From: Oscillospiraceae bacterium
Lineage (GTDB): Bacteria; Bacillota; Clostridia; Oscillospirales; Acutalibacteraceae
Assembly (NCBI GenBank): GCA_003538135.1
Contig: DPOR01000017.1
Location: 149,676-213,675, forward strand
DNA: 64,000 nt
Direction: 5' to 3'
Below are positions 48,560-57,112 of the stretch, piece after piece. A model generated the notes under the pieces. That model worked only from the letters and a program-made list of their open reading frames with translations. It was not told the DNA's origin and did no database searches. Every line of letters starts with the position of its first letter. The stretch's first letter is position 1. The position numbers and the translations under genes are program-made.

Positions 48560-49210
48560 ATGGCAACAGGTATAACTGCGCGGCTGTCCGCACTTCGAAA
48601 GGAAAAGGGCATAAGCCAGAAAGAAGCCGCAGCGGGGCTGGGCGTCTCGCAGGCTCTGCTCTCCCACTACGAAAACGGAATACGCGAATGCGGACTTGAT
48701 TTTCTCTGCCGCGCGGCCGACTACTACAATGTCACCACGGACTACCTTTTGGGTATAAGCGAATCGAAACGCGGCTTTGAGGGCGCATTCGGCATAAACG
48801 ACGACATCTACTCCGACGCGGAGCTCAGCACGCTGACATTATTCCGCGTTGCCGGAAAGCTTCGAAAGTTTCTGACCTTCCGCCAGGAGAACAGCGGCAC
48901 CTCCTCGGACGTCATGCACATGATATACTGCCTGATTATGTACAGAATCATAATCGCAGAGTCCGCCAAGGGCACGCTCCCCTGCGAATGGGTTCCGAAC
49001 GCCGAAGTGCTCAACGACCGAAATTACCTCAATATCATTGACCGCGTCACAAACGAGCTGATAACCGCCGGCTCAAACGCGTCGCGTCAGATACCCGATA
49101 AGATACCCCTGTCCTTCAAAACCGTAATAGAACAGGCGCAAAGCATTATCAACTCCCGCTGCGAAAAGAGCGGGATAAAGCTCGGCGATATATACACCAC
49201 CGAGTTCTGA
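48560..49210 (+). CDS. XRE-family transcriptional regulator
   Basis: 216 residues. The N-terminal Cro/CI-type helix-turn-helix occupies about 6-62: LSALRKEKGISQKEAAAGLG, SQALLSHYENGIRECG and YNVTTDYLLGIS. The C-terminal ~150 residues are helical and not recognised; they may sense a ligand. A palindrome in its promoter suggests autoregulation and possibly control of the divergent phosphatase-yigZ-SGNH set. Its stop abuts the stop of the convergent malic enzyme gene with no space. Confidence 0.88.
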   Translation: MATGITARLSALRKEKGISQKEAAAGLGVSQALLSHYENGIRECGLDFLCRAADYYNVTTDYLLGISESKRGFEGAFGINDDIYSDAELSTLTLFRVAGKLRKFLTFRQENSGTSSDVMHMIYCLIMYRIIIAESAKGTLPCEWVPNAEVLNDRNYLNIIDRVTNELITAGSNASRQIPDKIPLSFKTVIEQAQSIINSRCEKSGIKLGDIYTTEF

Positions 49211-50380
49211 TTATATCCTCGCCACTCCGCTGTCTCTCGCAGCCTGCGCCACCGCCTCGGCGACCGTCCTTCCGACGCGCTCGTCGAACGCCGCGGGCAG
49301 GATGTAATCGGGATTCAGCTCCCCGTCGCTGACGAGAGAGGCTATTGCCTTCGCGGCGGCTATCTTCATCTGCTCGTTTATGTCGCTTGCGCGGACATCG
49401 AGCGCACCGCGGAAAATTCCCGGGAACGCGAGGACATTGTTAATCTGATTCGGGAAGTCGCTTCTGCCCGTGCCGACTACCGCAGCGCCCGCAGCCTTGG
49501 CAAGGTCGGGCATTATCTCGGGCACGGGGTTCGCCATGGCCATGATTATGGCATTCTCGGCCATGGACTCCGCCATCTCGGAGGTCACTATTCCGGGCGC
49601 GGAGACCCCGACAAAAATATCGGCTCCTTTCATCGCGTCGGCTAAAGTGCCGGTGCGGTGATTTTTATTTGTAAATGCGGCTATCTCCGCCTTTGCGGGA
49701 GTCAAATCGTCGCCCGCGCAGATTATGCCCTTGCGGTCGCACATGATTATCTCTCCCGCGCCCATGGAGTCAAACAGCTTCGCTATCGCAACGCCCGCGG
49801 CGCCCGAGCCGCTGAAAACAACAGTGCAGTCCGAAAGCTGCTTTTTGACTATTTTAAGCGCGTTCATAACGGCCGCAAGGCAGACCACCGCCGTGCCGTG
49901 CTGATCGTCGTGGAAAATCGGGATATCCGTGCGTTCCTTGAGCTTTCGCTCTATCTCGAAGCAGCGCGGGGCCGCAATGTCCTCGAGATTCACTCCGCCG
50001 AACGAGCCGGCGAGCAGAGCGACGGTGTTCACTATTTCGTCAACGTCCTTCGAGCGCACGCAAAGCGGTATCGCGTCAACATCGCCGAACGCCTTGAAGA
50101 GCACGCATTTGCCCTCCATAACGGGCATACCCGCCTCGGGGCCAATGTCACCGAGTCCCAGCACCGCAGTGCCGTCCGTGACGACCGCGACGGTGTTCCA
50201 GCGGCGCGTTAAGTCGTAGCTTTTGCTGACGTCGTCCTTTATCTCAAGGCACGCCGCCGCGACTCCGGGAGTGTAGGCAAGGGACAGCTCGTCCTTGTTG
50301 CCGACCCCTGCTCTCGGCTTTATCTCCAGCTTGCCGCGCAGTTTATAGTGAAGCTTCAGTGATTCGCTCAGATAATCCAT
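49211..50380 (-). CDS. NAD(P)-dependent malic enzyme
   Basis: 389 residues, the short bacterial type. It oxidatively decarboxylates malate to pyruvate. AYTPGVAAACLEIKDD, GKCVLFKAFGDVDAIPL, FHDDQHGTAVVCLAAVMNAL and the Rossmann motif FSGSGAAGVAIAKLF are family hallmarks. ATG 50380 lies behind AGGAAAGGAA; the longer frame upstream overlaps a hairpin and is not coding. It lies 73 bp downstream of glpK, probably in the same transcript. Confidence 0.93.
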   Translation of the reverse strand: MDYLSESLKLHYKLRGKLEIKPRAGVGNKDELSLAYTPGVAAACLEIKDDVSKSYDLTRRWNTVAVVTDGTAVLGLGDIGPEAGMPVMEGKCVLFKAFGDVDAIPLCVRSKDVDEIVNTVALLAGSFGGVNLEDIAAPRCFEIERKLKERTDIPIFHDDQHGTAVVCLAAVMNALKIVKKQLSDCTVVFSGSGAAGVAIAKLFDSMGAGEIIMCDRKGIICAGDDLTPAKAEIAAFTNKNHRTGTLADAMKGADIFVGVSAPGIVTSEMAESMAENAIIMAMANPVPEIMPDLAKAAGAAVVGTGRSDFPNQINNVLAFPGIFRGALDVRASDINEQMKIAAAKAIASLVSDGELNPDYILPAAFDERVGRTVAEAVAQAARDSGVARI

Positions 50381-50415
50381 TTCAGTTTTCCTTTCCTGTT
50401 GCTCGGTATTTTTAC

Positions 50416-50445
50416 GGCCGCCGATCAGAAAACCGGTCGGCGGCC
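50416..50445 (-). other. stable hairpin between glpK and malic enzyme gene
   Basis: GGCCGCCGA (50416-50424) pairs with TCGGCGGCC (50437-50445). No T-run follows on either strand, so it is more likely an mRNA-processing or stabilising element than a terminator. Confidence 0.5.
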
Positions 50446-50453
50446 AGATAATA

Positions 50454-51959
50454 TCAGTCCTTCGCCCAGTCGCGTGAACGCTCGACTGCGCGTTTCCAGC
50501 CCTTGTAGAGCTCGTCACGGTGTGACTTCTCCATCTGGGGGGTGAATATTCTCTCGATTTCGCGGTTCTGCGCTATCTCAGCCCTGTCCTTCCAATAGCC
50601 GACGGCAAGACCCGCGAGATATGCTGCGCCCAGAGCCGTCGTCTCAACGGTCTTGGGTCTGTCAACTATCGTGCGAATCATATCCGACTGTATCTGGAGC
50701 AGGATATTGCTGACGCTCGCGCCGCCGTCGACGCGCAGCTCCGTAAAGGTTATGCCCGAATCGTCCTCCATCGCTTCAAGGAGATCCGTCATCTGATAGG
50801 CTATCGCCTCAAGGACGCTTCGCGCGATATGGGCGCGGTTAACTCCGCGCGTGAGTCCGACTATGCAGCCGCGCGCATACATATCCCAATAGGGCGCGCC
50901 GAGTCCCGTGAACGCGGGGACAAAATATATGCCGTTGGCATCGGGCACGCTCTCGGCGAGCTCGTCGCAGCGTTTGGCGTTGTCTATCATATGCAGCTCA
51001 TCGCGCAGCCACTTGATAACCGAGCCTGCGTTGAACGCAGAGCCCTCTATGGAATATTCGACCTTGTCGCCGATACCCCACGCGACGCCGGTGAGCAGGT
51101 TGTTCTTCGACTTGACGCGCTTCTCGCCAGTGTTCATCAGCAGGAAGCAGCCGGTGCCGTAGGTGTTCTTCGCCTGACCGGGCTCAAAGCAGGCCTGACC
51201 GAACAGAGCCGCCGGCTGATCGCCTATTGCGCCCGAAATCGGAATACCCTCGAGTTCCTCAAGGCCGATTATGCCGCCCGCGACCTTGCCGTAGACCATG
51301 CTTGAGGGCTTGACCTCGGGAAGGATGGACATCGGGATATTGAGATATTCGCACATCTTCTCGTCCCAGCAGAGATTATCAACGTCGAAGAGCATGGTTC
51401 TCGATGCGTTGGAGTAGTCGGTTATATGCACTCTGCCGCCGGTGAGATTCCATATGAGCCAGGTCTCAACCGTGCCGAAGAGCAGCTGATCCGCCTCGGC
51501 AAGCGCGCGTGCGCCCGGGACATTGTCAAGTATCCACTTTATCTTTGTGCCGGAGAAATATGCGTCTATGACAAGACCCGTCTTGTCCTTTATGTACTCC
51601 TCCATGCCGTCCGCCTTTATCTGCTCGCAGAGCTCTGCCGTGCGGCGGCATTGCCAGACGATGGCGTTATAGACGGGCTTTCCCGTCTCCCTGTCCCACA
51701 TGATAGTGGTCTCGCGCTGATTGGTTATGCCGATAGCCGCTATATCCTCGGGCTTCACTCCGCTCGAAGAAAAGACGGAGGTCAGCGCCTGAAACTGGCT
51801 GAAAAGTATCTCCATGGGGTCATGCTCAACCCAGCCCGCAGCAGGATAAATCTGATCGAACTCCTTCTGCGCTTTGGCTATAATGTTGCCCTTCTTGTCA
51901 AAAACGATAGCTCGCGAGCTGGTCGTTCCCTGGTCGAGTGCAAGGACGTATTTTGCCAC
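50454..51959 (-). CDS. glpK: glycerol kinase
   Basis: 501 residues, GTG start behind GAAAGGAAGG. It phosphorylates glycerol to glycerol 3-phosphate. ALDQGTTSSRAIVFD (phosphate loop), NQRETTIMWDRETGKPVYNA, WILDNVPGARA, ISGAIGDQPAALFGQACF and VDGGASVSNILLQIQSD are FGGY/GlpK hallmarks. A reading frame 30 codons longer exists, but the SD fixes this start. No glpF or glpD is nearby, so glycerol may enter by diffusion or through a distant facilitator. Confidence 0.96.
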   Translation of the reverse strand: MAKYVLALDQGTTSSRAIVFDKKGNIIAKAQKEFDQIYPAAGWVEHDPMEILFSQFQALTSVFSSSGVKPEDIAAIGITNQRETTIMWDRETGKPVYNAIVWQCRRTAELCEQIKADGMEEYIKDKTGLVIDAYFSGTKIKWILDNVPGARALAEADQLLFGTVETWLIWNLTGGRVHITDYSNASRTMLFDVDNLCWDEKMCEYLNIPMSILPEVKPSSMVYGKVAGGIIGLEELEGIPISGAIGDQPAALFGQACFEPGQAKNTYGTGCFLLMNTGEKRVKSKNNLLTGVAWGIGDKVEYSIEGSAFNAGSVIKWLRDELHMIDNAKRCDELAESVPDANGIYFVPAFTGLGAPYWDMYARGCIVGLTRGVNRAHIARSVLEAIAYQMTDLLEAMEDDSGITFTELRVDGGASVSNILLQIQSDMIRTIVDRPKTVETTALGAAYLAGLAVGYWKDRAEIAQNREIERIFTPQMEKSHRDELYKGWKRAVERSRDWAKD

Positions 51960-52054
51960 TTGTATCCTTCCTTTCAATTTACAGATGTCTGTTCTCTGCC
52001 CGAGCGCCCGTTTTTCAAGCGTCACGCCGCTCGGCACATAAATTTTCATTATAA

Positions 52055-52083
52055 ATAATAGCTCTAAACATACAAAAAGTCAA
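52055..52083 (-). promoter_or_regulatory. promoter of glpK
   Basis: Minus strand TTGACT (52078-52083), 17-nt spacer, TATTAT (52055-52060), about 95 nt before the GTG start. Confidence 0.7.
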
Positions 52084-52231
52084 TGTTATTGGCGAAACAC
52101 TTCGGCACTTTAACTAAAAAAGTAAAATATTATCAGTTTGCCCCGCGATAGTTCTTTAGTGTAAATATTAAAAAGCTTTTTTGATATATAATATGCTCCG
52201 CAAGCTTAAATTAAAGGAGTGTATTTTACTA

Positions 52232-53233
52232 ATGGGAGACAAGCTTTCAGTCGTCACGGGCGCTACGGGTCACGTCGGCTACGCACTTGTTAAGGAACTC
52301 GAGGCACGCGGCGAAAACTTCAGAATACTCATCAGAAAAGACAGCAAGATTTTTGACGGCATCAATTGCGAGCGCGTATTCGGCGACGTCACCGATCCCG
52401 CTTCTCTCGAAAAGGCTTTTGAAGGCGCGGACGTCGTCTATCACCTTGCAGGCGTTATCGAGATAAACAAGGGCAACGAGGACATGACCTGGAAGGTCAA
52501 TGTCGACGGCACAAAGAACGTCGTTGAGGCGTGCAAAAAGTGCGGCGTAAAGCGCCTTGTCTACGCTTCCTCCGTTGACGCTTACCCCCCGCTCCCCGAT
52601 AATCAGGTTATGCGTGAGATTTCTCACTTCAATCCCGAGATTCTTGACGGCACCTATGCAAAGACTAAGGCTACCGCCACAAACTATGTGTTTGAGAATA
52701 ACGACGACAAGCTTGAGACAGTTGTCTGCTATCCCGGCGCGTGCTGCGGCCCCTATGACTTCAAGGTTTCTTCCGTCGGCGAGATGGTCAGAATGTTCTT
52801 TAACGGCAAATTCCCCGTATCGCTCGCATTCGGCGCATACAACTTCGTTGACGTGCGCGACGTTGCCAAGGGCATGATCGGCGCCGCCGAAAAGGGCAGA
52901 CCCGGCGAAGGCTATATCCTCACCGACGAGGTCGTCACCGTTGACGAGCTTATACATATGCTCGCAGATATCTGCGGCACAAAGGCTCCCGGCTTCAAGC
53001 TTCCTCTCGGCCTCGCAAAGGCGTTCGCTCCTCTCATGGAGGTCTATTACAACGCCGCGAAGAAGACTCCGCTCTTCACCCGCTACTCCATTCGCAAGCT
53101 GACCTCCAACTGCAACTTCAGCTGCGATAAGGCCAAGAAAGAGCTCGGCTACGCTCCCATGGGCGCAAAGCAGTCCTTCACCGACATGGTCGCATGGATA
53201 AAGGAATACGAAGGCACCGGCAAGAAGAAATAA
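52232..53233 (+). CDS. NAD-dependent epimerase/dehydratase family (extended SDR)
   Basis: 333 residues. The Rossmann start is VVTGATGHVGYALVKELEAR (about 6-25). The catalytic YxxxK is Y-AKTK within GTYAKTKATA, and the upstream Ser is in VYASSVDAYPP. It resembles dihydroflavonol reductase-like SDRs that reduce ketones or aldehydes, but the substrate is unknown. ATG 52232 follows AAAGGAGTG. A -10 (TATAAT, 52187-52192) lies upstream without a convincing -35, and the palindrome AAAAAGCTTTTT precedes it. Confidence 0.83.
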   Translation: MGDKLSVVTGATGHVGYALVKELEARGENFRILIRKDSKIFDGINCERVFGDVTDPASLEKAFEGADVVYHLAGVIEINKGNEDMTWKVNVDGTKNVVEACKKCGVKRLVYASSVDAYPPLPDNQVMREISHFNPEILDGTYAKTKATATNYVFENNDDKLETVVCYPGACCGPYDFKVSSVGEMVRMFFNGKFPVSLAFGAYNFVDVRDVAKGMIGAAEKGRPGEGYILTDEVVTVDELIHMLADICGTKAPGFKLPLGLAKAFAPLMEVYYNAAKKTPLFTRYSIRKLTSNCNFSCDKAKKELGYAPMGAKQSFTDMVAWIKEYEGTGKKK

Positions 53234-53284
53234 ACCAACTGAATAAAAATGCCCCGACGTTAGCGGGGTGTTCGTAAGACACAA

Positions 53285-53315
53285 AACCGATCTATGGCTC
53301 ATAGGTCGGTTTTTT
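53285..53315 (+). terminator. terminator of the SDR gene
   Basis: AACCGATCTATG-GCT-CATAGGTCGGTT, then TTTT. A second small CCCCG/CGGGG hairpin precedes it near 53253-53270. Confidence 0.88.
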
Positions 53316-53719
53316 ATATTATTGCAGGGTGCATAAAAGCACGCCCTTTATCGGTTCGGGGAAAATGAGATTGGCGGAGAGAAACTGCCGTTAGGAAAAC
53401 GATTTTATATTGCAAACTGACACAATCGTGTCGGGACGGATATCATCCGCCCGCGGTTTACGCAGTAGCTACAGCAGGCGAGCCAAGCTCTCCTCTGCAA
53501 GGGGTTGAGGGAAGCTTTGTTTGCAGGTGGGCGGCGGCCTCGGCGACCCTTTGACGCGTCAGCGTCACCGAAAAGCTATTCATTTCGCCCGTGTCGTGTA
53601 ATACGCTCTCTGCTTGAGGCTTGACCCCTGTGCCGCCTGCGGCGGTTTCTCCTCCCCCGCAAATCCCAATTAATAAATCTCTTTAATCACATCATACGGC
53701 TTCAATACATACAGAAAAG
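53316..53719. repeat. 404-bp intergenic region with dispersed repeat (copy 2)
   Basis: No gene is visible. About 53390-53460 matches the head of copies 1 and 3 (ATATTGCAAA, then GTGTCGGGACGGATATCAT). About 53548-53650 is, in opposite orientation, clearly similar to 58850-58960: both contain CGACCCTTTGACGCG and ATTCATTTCGCCCGTGTCGT. CCGCAAATCCC near 53660 also ends copy 1. The element therefore seems built of modules that can be inverted. Confidence 0.6.
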
Positions 53720-53745
53720 TCCCGACAGGCATTGTACTGTCGGGA
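53720..53745 (-). terminator. terminator of the Crp/Fnr gene
   Basis: TCCCGACAG (53720-53728) pairs with CTGTCGGGA (53737-53745); the minus strand runs into CTTTTCTG. Confidence 0.75.
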
Positions 53746-53772
53746 TTGAACCTGTTATACGTACGATCGGCG

Positions 53773-54432
53773 TTATCGCAGCAAAATAAAGTGATTTTTT
53801 TTAAATTCCAGCACTCCGTCGTCCCTGAGCGCGCAGAGCTGAGCGGACATCGCGCTGCGGTCAACGCACAGATAGTCGGCGAGCTGCTGACGGTCAAACG
53901 GGATATCGAATTCATTTTTTCCGCTTTTCGTCGCCTGCGCTGACAGATAAGAAAGCAGCTTTTCGCGCGTCGTGCGCTTGCCCATGTGGCTGAGCTTCGA
54001 GTTGAAATTCAGATTTTTGCGTGCGAGCTCGTGTATTAAATTGCCGACGAGTGCCGAGTGCGCCGAGCACGATTTCGGGCATGATTTGAGCACATATTCG
54101 ACCTTCAGCCGCATTATTTCGCAGTCGCTCTCCGCCTGCGCGCCGACGGTCAGCCTCTCGCCCGTGCACGCAAAGGACTCCGCGAATATCCCGCCGCGCG
54201 TTATCCGCGCGAGTATGTTGCGGTTGCCCCAGAAATCGTCCTGCACTATCATCACGCTGCCGCTCAACACAAGCCCGAGCGAATCCGTTCTTTCGCCCTC
54301 GTTCAGTATTATTTCGCCCCCCGCATACCTTCGGCTTCTCGCTTCGAGTGCGCCGAGCAGCTCCGGCAGCTCGGTTTCGGCTATTCCGTCAAAGAGCGGC
54401 GCCGATTTAATTTCCGCAAAATTTTCAAACAT
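53773..54432 (-). CDS. Crp/Fnr-family transcriptional regulator
   Basis: 219 residues. The cyclic-nucleotide-binding-type barrel is at about 10-120 (GGEIILNEGERTDSLGLVLSG), followed by a long helix and a winged helix-turn-helix at about 165-210 (DRQQLADYLCVDRSAMSAQL). No N-terminal Cys cluster of FNR type is present. ATG 54432 is behind GGAGGATTAAAA. Divergent from a ferredoxin-type gene with a palindrome between them, a layout resembling HcpR-type redox or nitric-oxide regulators in anaerobes (inference, effector not known). Confidence 0.88.
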   Translation of the reverse strand: MFENFAEIKSAPLFDGIAETELPELLGALEARSRRYAGGEIILNEGERTDSLGLVLSGSVMIVQDDFWGNRNILARITRGGIFAESFACTGERLTVGAQAESDCEIMRLKVEYVLKSCPKSCSAHSALVGNLIHELARKNLNFNSKLSHMGKRTTREKLLSYLSAQATKSGKNEFDIPFDRQQLADYLCVDRSAMSAQLCALRDDGVLEFKKNHFILLR

Positions 54433-54473
54433 TTTTAATCCTCCGTTGTTTTTGCAACAGTATTTCTGTCTCA

Positions 54474-54502
54474 ATTCTACTATAATTGACTTGTCAGGTC
54501 AA
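54474..54502 (-). promoter_or_regulatory. promoter of the Crp/Fnr gene
   Basis: Minus strand TTGACC (54497-54502), 17-nt spacer, TAGAAT (54474-54479). The -35 lies inside the palindrome at 54486-54502. Confidence 0.65.
54486..54502. promoter_or_regulatory. 17-bp palindrome between regulator and ferredoxin genes
   Basis: TTGACTTG-T-CAGGTCAA, with 7 of 8 half-site bases symmetric. It covers the -35 of the regulator gene and directly follows a TATAAT (54481-54486) on the ferredoxin side, so a bound Crp/Fnr dimer could affect both genes. Confidence 0.6.
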
Positions 54503-54533
54503 GAAAACAAAGCTTTAACTCGGAGGAATTTTT

Positions 54534-55232
54534 ATGAAGCGCAGAATAATACATATTGACGAAGAAAAATGCAACGGCTGCGGAGCCTGCGCCGCCGCCT
54601 GCCACGAGGGCGCAATAGCCATGGTTGACGGCAAGGCAAGGCTTATACGCGACGACTACTGCGACGGGCTCGGCGACTGCCTGCCCGCGTGCCCCGCGGG
54701 CGCGATAACCTTTGTCGAACGCGAGGCCGCCGCCTACGATGCGGAGGCGGTCAAAGAAAACATGATGAAGAAAAGAGGCGGCGGACATCAGGGCTGCCCC
54801 GGGTCGAGGCTAATGACTATCAACCGCGACGAGAGCGCCGCTCCCCCGTCACAGCCGACGGAAATGCAGAGCAGACTGCGCCAGTGGCCCGTTCAGATAA
54901 AGCTCGTGCCGGTAAACGCTCCCTATTTTGACGGCGCAAAGCTGCTCATCGCCGCCGACTGCACCGCCTACGCCTACGCGGCATTCCACGAAAAATTCAT
55001 AAGAGGGCACATAACCCTTGTCGGCTGCCCGAAGCTCGACAGCGTCGATTATTCCGAAAAGCTGACCGAGATAATCGCAAACAATAACATACAGTCCGTA
55101 ACTGTCGTCAGAATGGAGGTCCCCTGCTGCGGCGGTATTGAGCACGCCGCAAAAATCGCGCTGCAAAACAGCGGCAAATTTATCCCCTGGCAGGTCGTGA
55201 CAATATCGACAGACGGGCGCATACTCGACTGA
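54534..55232 (+). CDS. 4Fe-4S ferredoxin-domain protein
   Basis: 232 residues. CNGCGACAAAC (C-x2-C-x2-C-x3-C) binds one [4Fe-4S] cluster. The second motif, CDGLGDCLPACP, has Leu where the second Cys is expected, so it is C-x5-C-x3-C plus a Pro. The C-terminal ~140 residues contain CCGGIEHAAKIAL and TAYAYAAFHEKFIRGH and may bind another cofactor. Such proteins often accompany HcpR-type regulators and hybrid-cluster protein genes. The ATG is behind CGGAGGAAT. Likely an electron carrier or a redox-sensing partner; no enzyme partner is adjacent. Confidence 0.85.
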   Translation: MKRRIIHIDEEKCNGCGACAAACHEGAIAMVDGKARLIRDDYCDGLGDCLPACPAGAITFVEREAAAYDAEAVKENMMKKRGGGHQGCPGSRLMTINRDESAAPPSQPTEMQSRLRQWPVQIKLVPVNAPYFDGAKLLIAADCTAYAYAAFHEKFIRGHITLVGCPKLDSVDYSEKLTEIIANNNIQSVTVVRMEVPCCGGIEHAAKIALQNSGKFIPWQVVTISTDGRILD

Positions 55233-55236
55233 TCGG

Positions 55237-55265
55237 TTGATTTATTTGCGCCTTTGCGGTATCAT
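55237..55265 (+). promoter_or_regulatory. promoter of queH
   Basis: TTGATT (55237-55242), 17-nt spacer, TATCAT (55260-55265). Confidence 0.55.
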
Positions 55266-55286
55266 ATACTGCGGAGGCGTTTAGAG

Positions 55287-55898
55287 ATGAACAAGATAAA
55301 TTATCAGCTCGCCCTCGACCGCGAGATCGAAGAAATAAAAAATAACGGGCGCGTGCCGACCCTGCTGCTTCACAGCTGCTGCGGGCCTTGCAGCAGCTAT
55401 GTACTCGAATATCTGACGAAATATTTCGACGTCACCGTGCTCTACTTCAACCCCAACATCTACCCCGCCGAGGAATATGAACATCGCCTTAGCGAACAGC
55501 GCAGGATAATATCTCTCCTGCCCGCGGAGCACAATGTAAAAATGCTCGAATGTGAATATGACCACGAGCAATTCATCGAAGCCGCAAAGGGCTATGAGCA
55601 GGAGCGCGAGGGCGGCTCACGGTGCGAAAAATGCTTTTATCTGCGGCTCGAACGCACGGCGCAGGAGGCGAATGAGCACGGCTTCGACTATTTCACGACC
55701 ACTCTTTCCGTAAGCCCGCACAAGAATTCGCAGATACTCAACCGCATCGGCGAGGAAATGGGCGAAAAATACGGAGTGCGCCATCTGCCCGCAGATTTCA
55801 AGAAGCGCGAGGGCTACAAGCGCTCGATAGAGCTCTCGAAGCAGTATGATCTATACAGACAGAACTACTGCGGATGCGAGTTTTCAAAGCAGGGGTAA
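55287..55898 (+). CDS. queH: epoxyqueuosine reductase, QueH type
   Basis: 203 residues. It reduces epoxyqueuosine to queuosine at the tRNA wobble base, as the non-homologous replacement of QueG. Metal-binding Cys are in HSCCGPCSSY (Cys31, 32, 35), SRCEKCFYLRLERTA and YCGCEF at the C-terminus. TTTLSVSPHKNSQILNRIGE is a family hallmark. ATG 55287 follows GCGGAGGCG. Other queuosine genes are not in the window. Confidence 0.93.
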   Translation: MNKINYQLALDREIEEIKNNGRVPTLLLHSCCGPCSSYVLEYLTKYFDVTVLYFNPNIYPAEEYEHRLSEQRRIISLLPAEHNVKMLECEYDHEQFIEAAKGYEQEREGGSRCEKCFYLRLERTAQEANEHGFDYFTTTLSVSPHKNSQILNRIGEEMGEKYGVRHLPADFKKREGYKRSIELSKQYDLYRQNYCGCEFSKQG

Positions 55899-55912
55899 AA
55901 TTATATAAATTT

Positions 55913-55948
55913 GTCCGCCGCATTTATATCATACGGCGGACATTTTTA
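55913..55948. terminator. bidirectional terminator queH/cupin
   Basis: GTCCGCCG (55913-55920) pairs with CGGCGGAC (55934-55941). ATTTTTATTTT follows; on the minus strand AAATTTAT follows. Confidence 0.8.
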
Positions 55949-55956
55949 TTTTATCC

Positions 55957-56289
55957 TCAAAACACCACAACGAGCAGCATCTTGAACTGCTCTTTGCCAT
56001 AGACCGCGTGCGGGTGTCCGGCGGGCATGACTATGCTCTCGCCCTCGTGCAGCTCGTAGTCAACGCCGTCTATCGTTATTTTTCCGACTCCCTCGAGGCA
56101 GGTGACAAATGCGTCGCCGCCGGAGGCGTGGGTGCTTATCTCCTCGTCCTTGTCGAAAGCGAAGAGCGTTATGCTCAGCGCGTCGTTCTGGGCGAGGGTC
56201 TTGCTGACCACCTGCCCCGGCTGGCAGAGCACCTGATCTCTCAGAGTCAGAACCTCGGATTTTGAAATATTTTTCATGAGCTCTTTCAT
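55957..56289 (-). CDS. cupin-domain protein
   Basis: A 110-residue single-domain cupin. Motif 1 (EISTHASGGDAFVTCLEG) has one His and one Asp/Glu, and motif 2 (MPAGHPHAVYG) has the second His pair, so a metal can be bound. The opening ISKSEVLTLRDQVLCQPGQVVSK is common in small anaerobe cupins of unknown role. Starts behind GGGGAGAA. Confidence 0.87.
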   Translation of the reverse strand: MKELMKNISKSEVLTLRDQVLCQPGQVVSKTLAQNDALSITLFAFDKDEEISTHASGGDAFVTCLEGVGKITIDGVDYELHEGESIVMPAGHPHAVYGKEQFKMLLVVVF

Positions 56290-56443
56290 TTTCTTCTCCC
56301 CTTTTTATATTATCCGCACATAAGACTGAATTATGCCTGCACACAGTATACCACCGCCGCTTGGCAAACGCAAATATAGCTATAGAAAATCTCTTCGTCT
56401 TATGTTAAAATAGTATACGGATAATTTCAAGGGAGTGTGCCAG

Positions 56444-57040
56444 ATGAAAGAGAACAAGAAGCTTGTCAACGAAATAATCAGCGATGTCAAGCACGACATG
56501 AGCAACGAGGATATCATATCCCTGCTCGCAGACAGCAGGATATCTGCAAACCCCGACAAGGAGAAATATACATTCGGTCAGCGCGCCGCGGATAAAATTG
56601 CGAAATTTGCCGGCAGCTGGGCGTTCATATTCTCGTTCTCCGCCCTGCTGATACTCTGGATGGTCGGCAATGTTATACTCGCCAAACGCGCGTTCGACCC
56701 CTATCCGTTTATCCTGCTAAATCTTGTGCTCTCCTGCGTCGCCGCACTGCAGGCTCCGCTGATAATGATGAGCCAGAACCGCCAGGAGGAAAAGGATCGC
56801 CGCCGCGCCGAAAACGACTACAAGGTAAATCTCAAAACCGAGATAATGATCGAGGACATTCACGGCAAGATGAACCGCATCCTCGCCCGTCAGGCGATAT
56901 TAATGAAGCTGATGAAGATAGACGAAAGCACGATGAAGCAGATAACGCTCGAAATGCAGGAGGAGATGTGCGCCGAGGCGTGCAAAGCCGAGAAGAAAAA
57001 GGATAACCACGGCGAAGAAAAAGAAAAGCCCGAAAGCTGA
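56444..57040 (+). CDS. DUF1003 membrane protein
   Basis: 198 residues. Two helices at about 62-82 and 90-110 (AFIFSFSALLILWMVGNVIL, then FILLNLVLSCVAALQAPLIM) lead to QNRQEEKDRRRAENDYKVNL, the signature of the DUF1003 family. A cytoplasmic charged tail ends with a Lys/Glu-rich stretch. Start ATG 56444 is behind AAGGGAGTG. The function of the family is unknown; no operon partner. Confidence 0.87.
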   Translation: MKENKKLVNEIISDVKHDMSNEDIISLLADSRISANPDKEKYTFGQRAADKIAKFAGSWAFIFSFSALLILWMVGNVILAKRAFDPYPFILLNLVLSCVAALQAPLIMMSQNRQEEKDRRRAENDYKVNLKTEIMIEDIHGKMNRILARQAILMKLMKIDESTMKQITLEMQEEMCAEACKAEKKKDNHGEEKEKPES

Positions 57041-57048
57041 TTTGCACC

Positions 57049-57077
57049 TTGCTTTTGGACTCCGTTTATTGTATACT
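57049..57077 (+). promoter_or_regulatory. promoter of the GH20 gene
   Basis: TTGCTT (57049-57054), 17-nt spacer, TATACT (57072-57077). Confidence 0.6.
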
Positions 57078-57112
57078 GACCCTTGACAAAAGCCCTTTGG
57101 AGGAGAAGAAAA

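Noticed and set aside
50381..50518. N-terminal extension of the malic enzyme
   Set aside because: The frame runs through the intergenic hairpin into the glpK end, while a good SD precedes ATG 50380.
53670..53915. Small frames around the Crp/Fnr terminator
   Set aside because: They run across the terminator hairpin and overlap the regulator's coding strand without a start signal.
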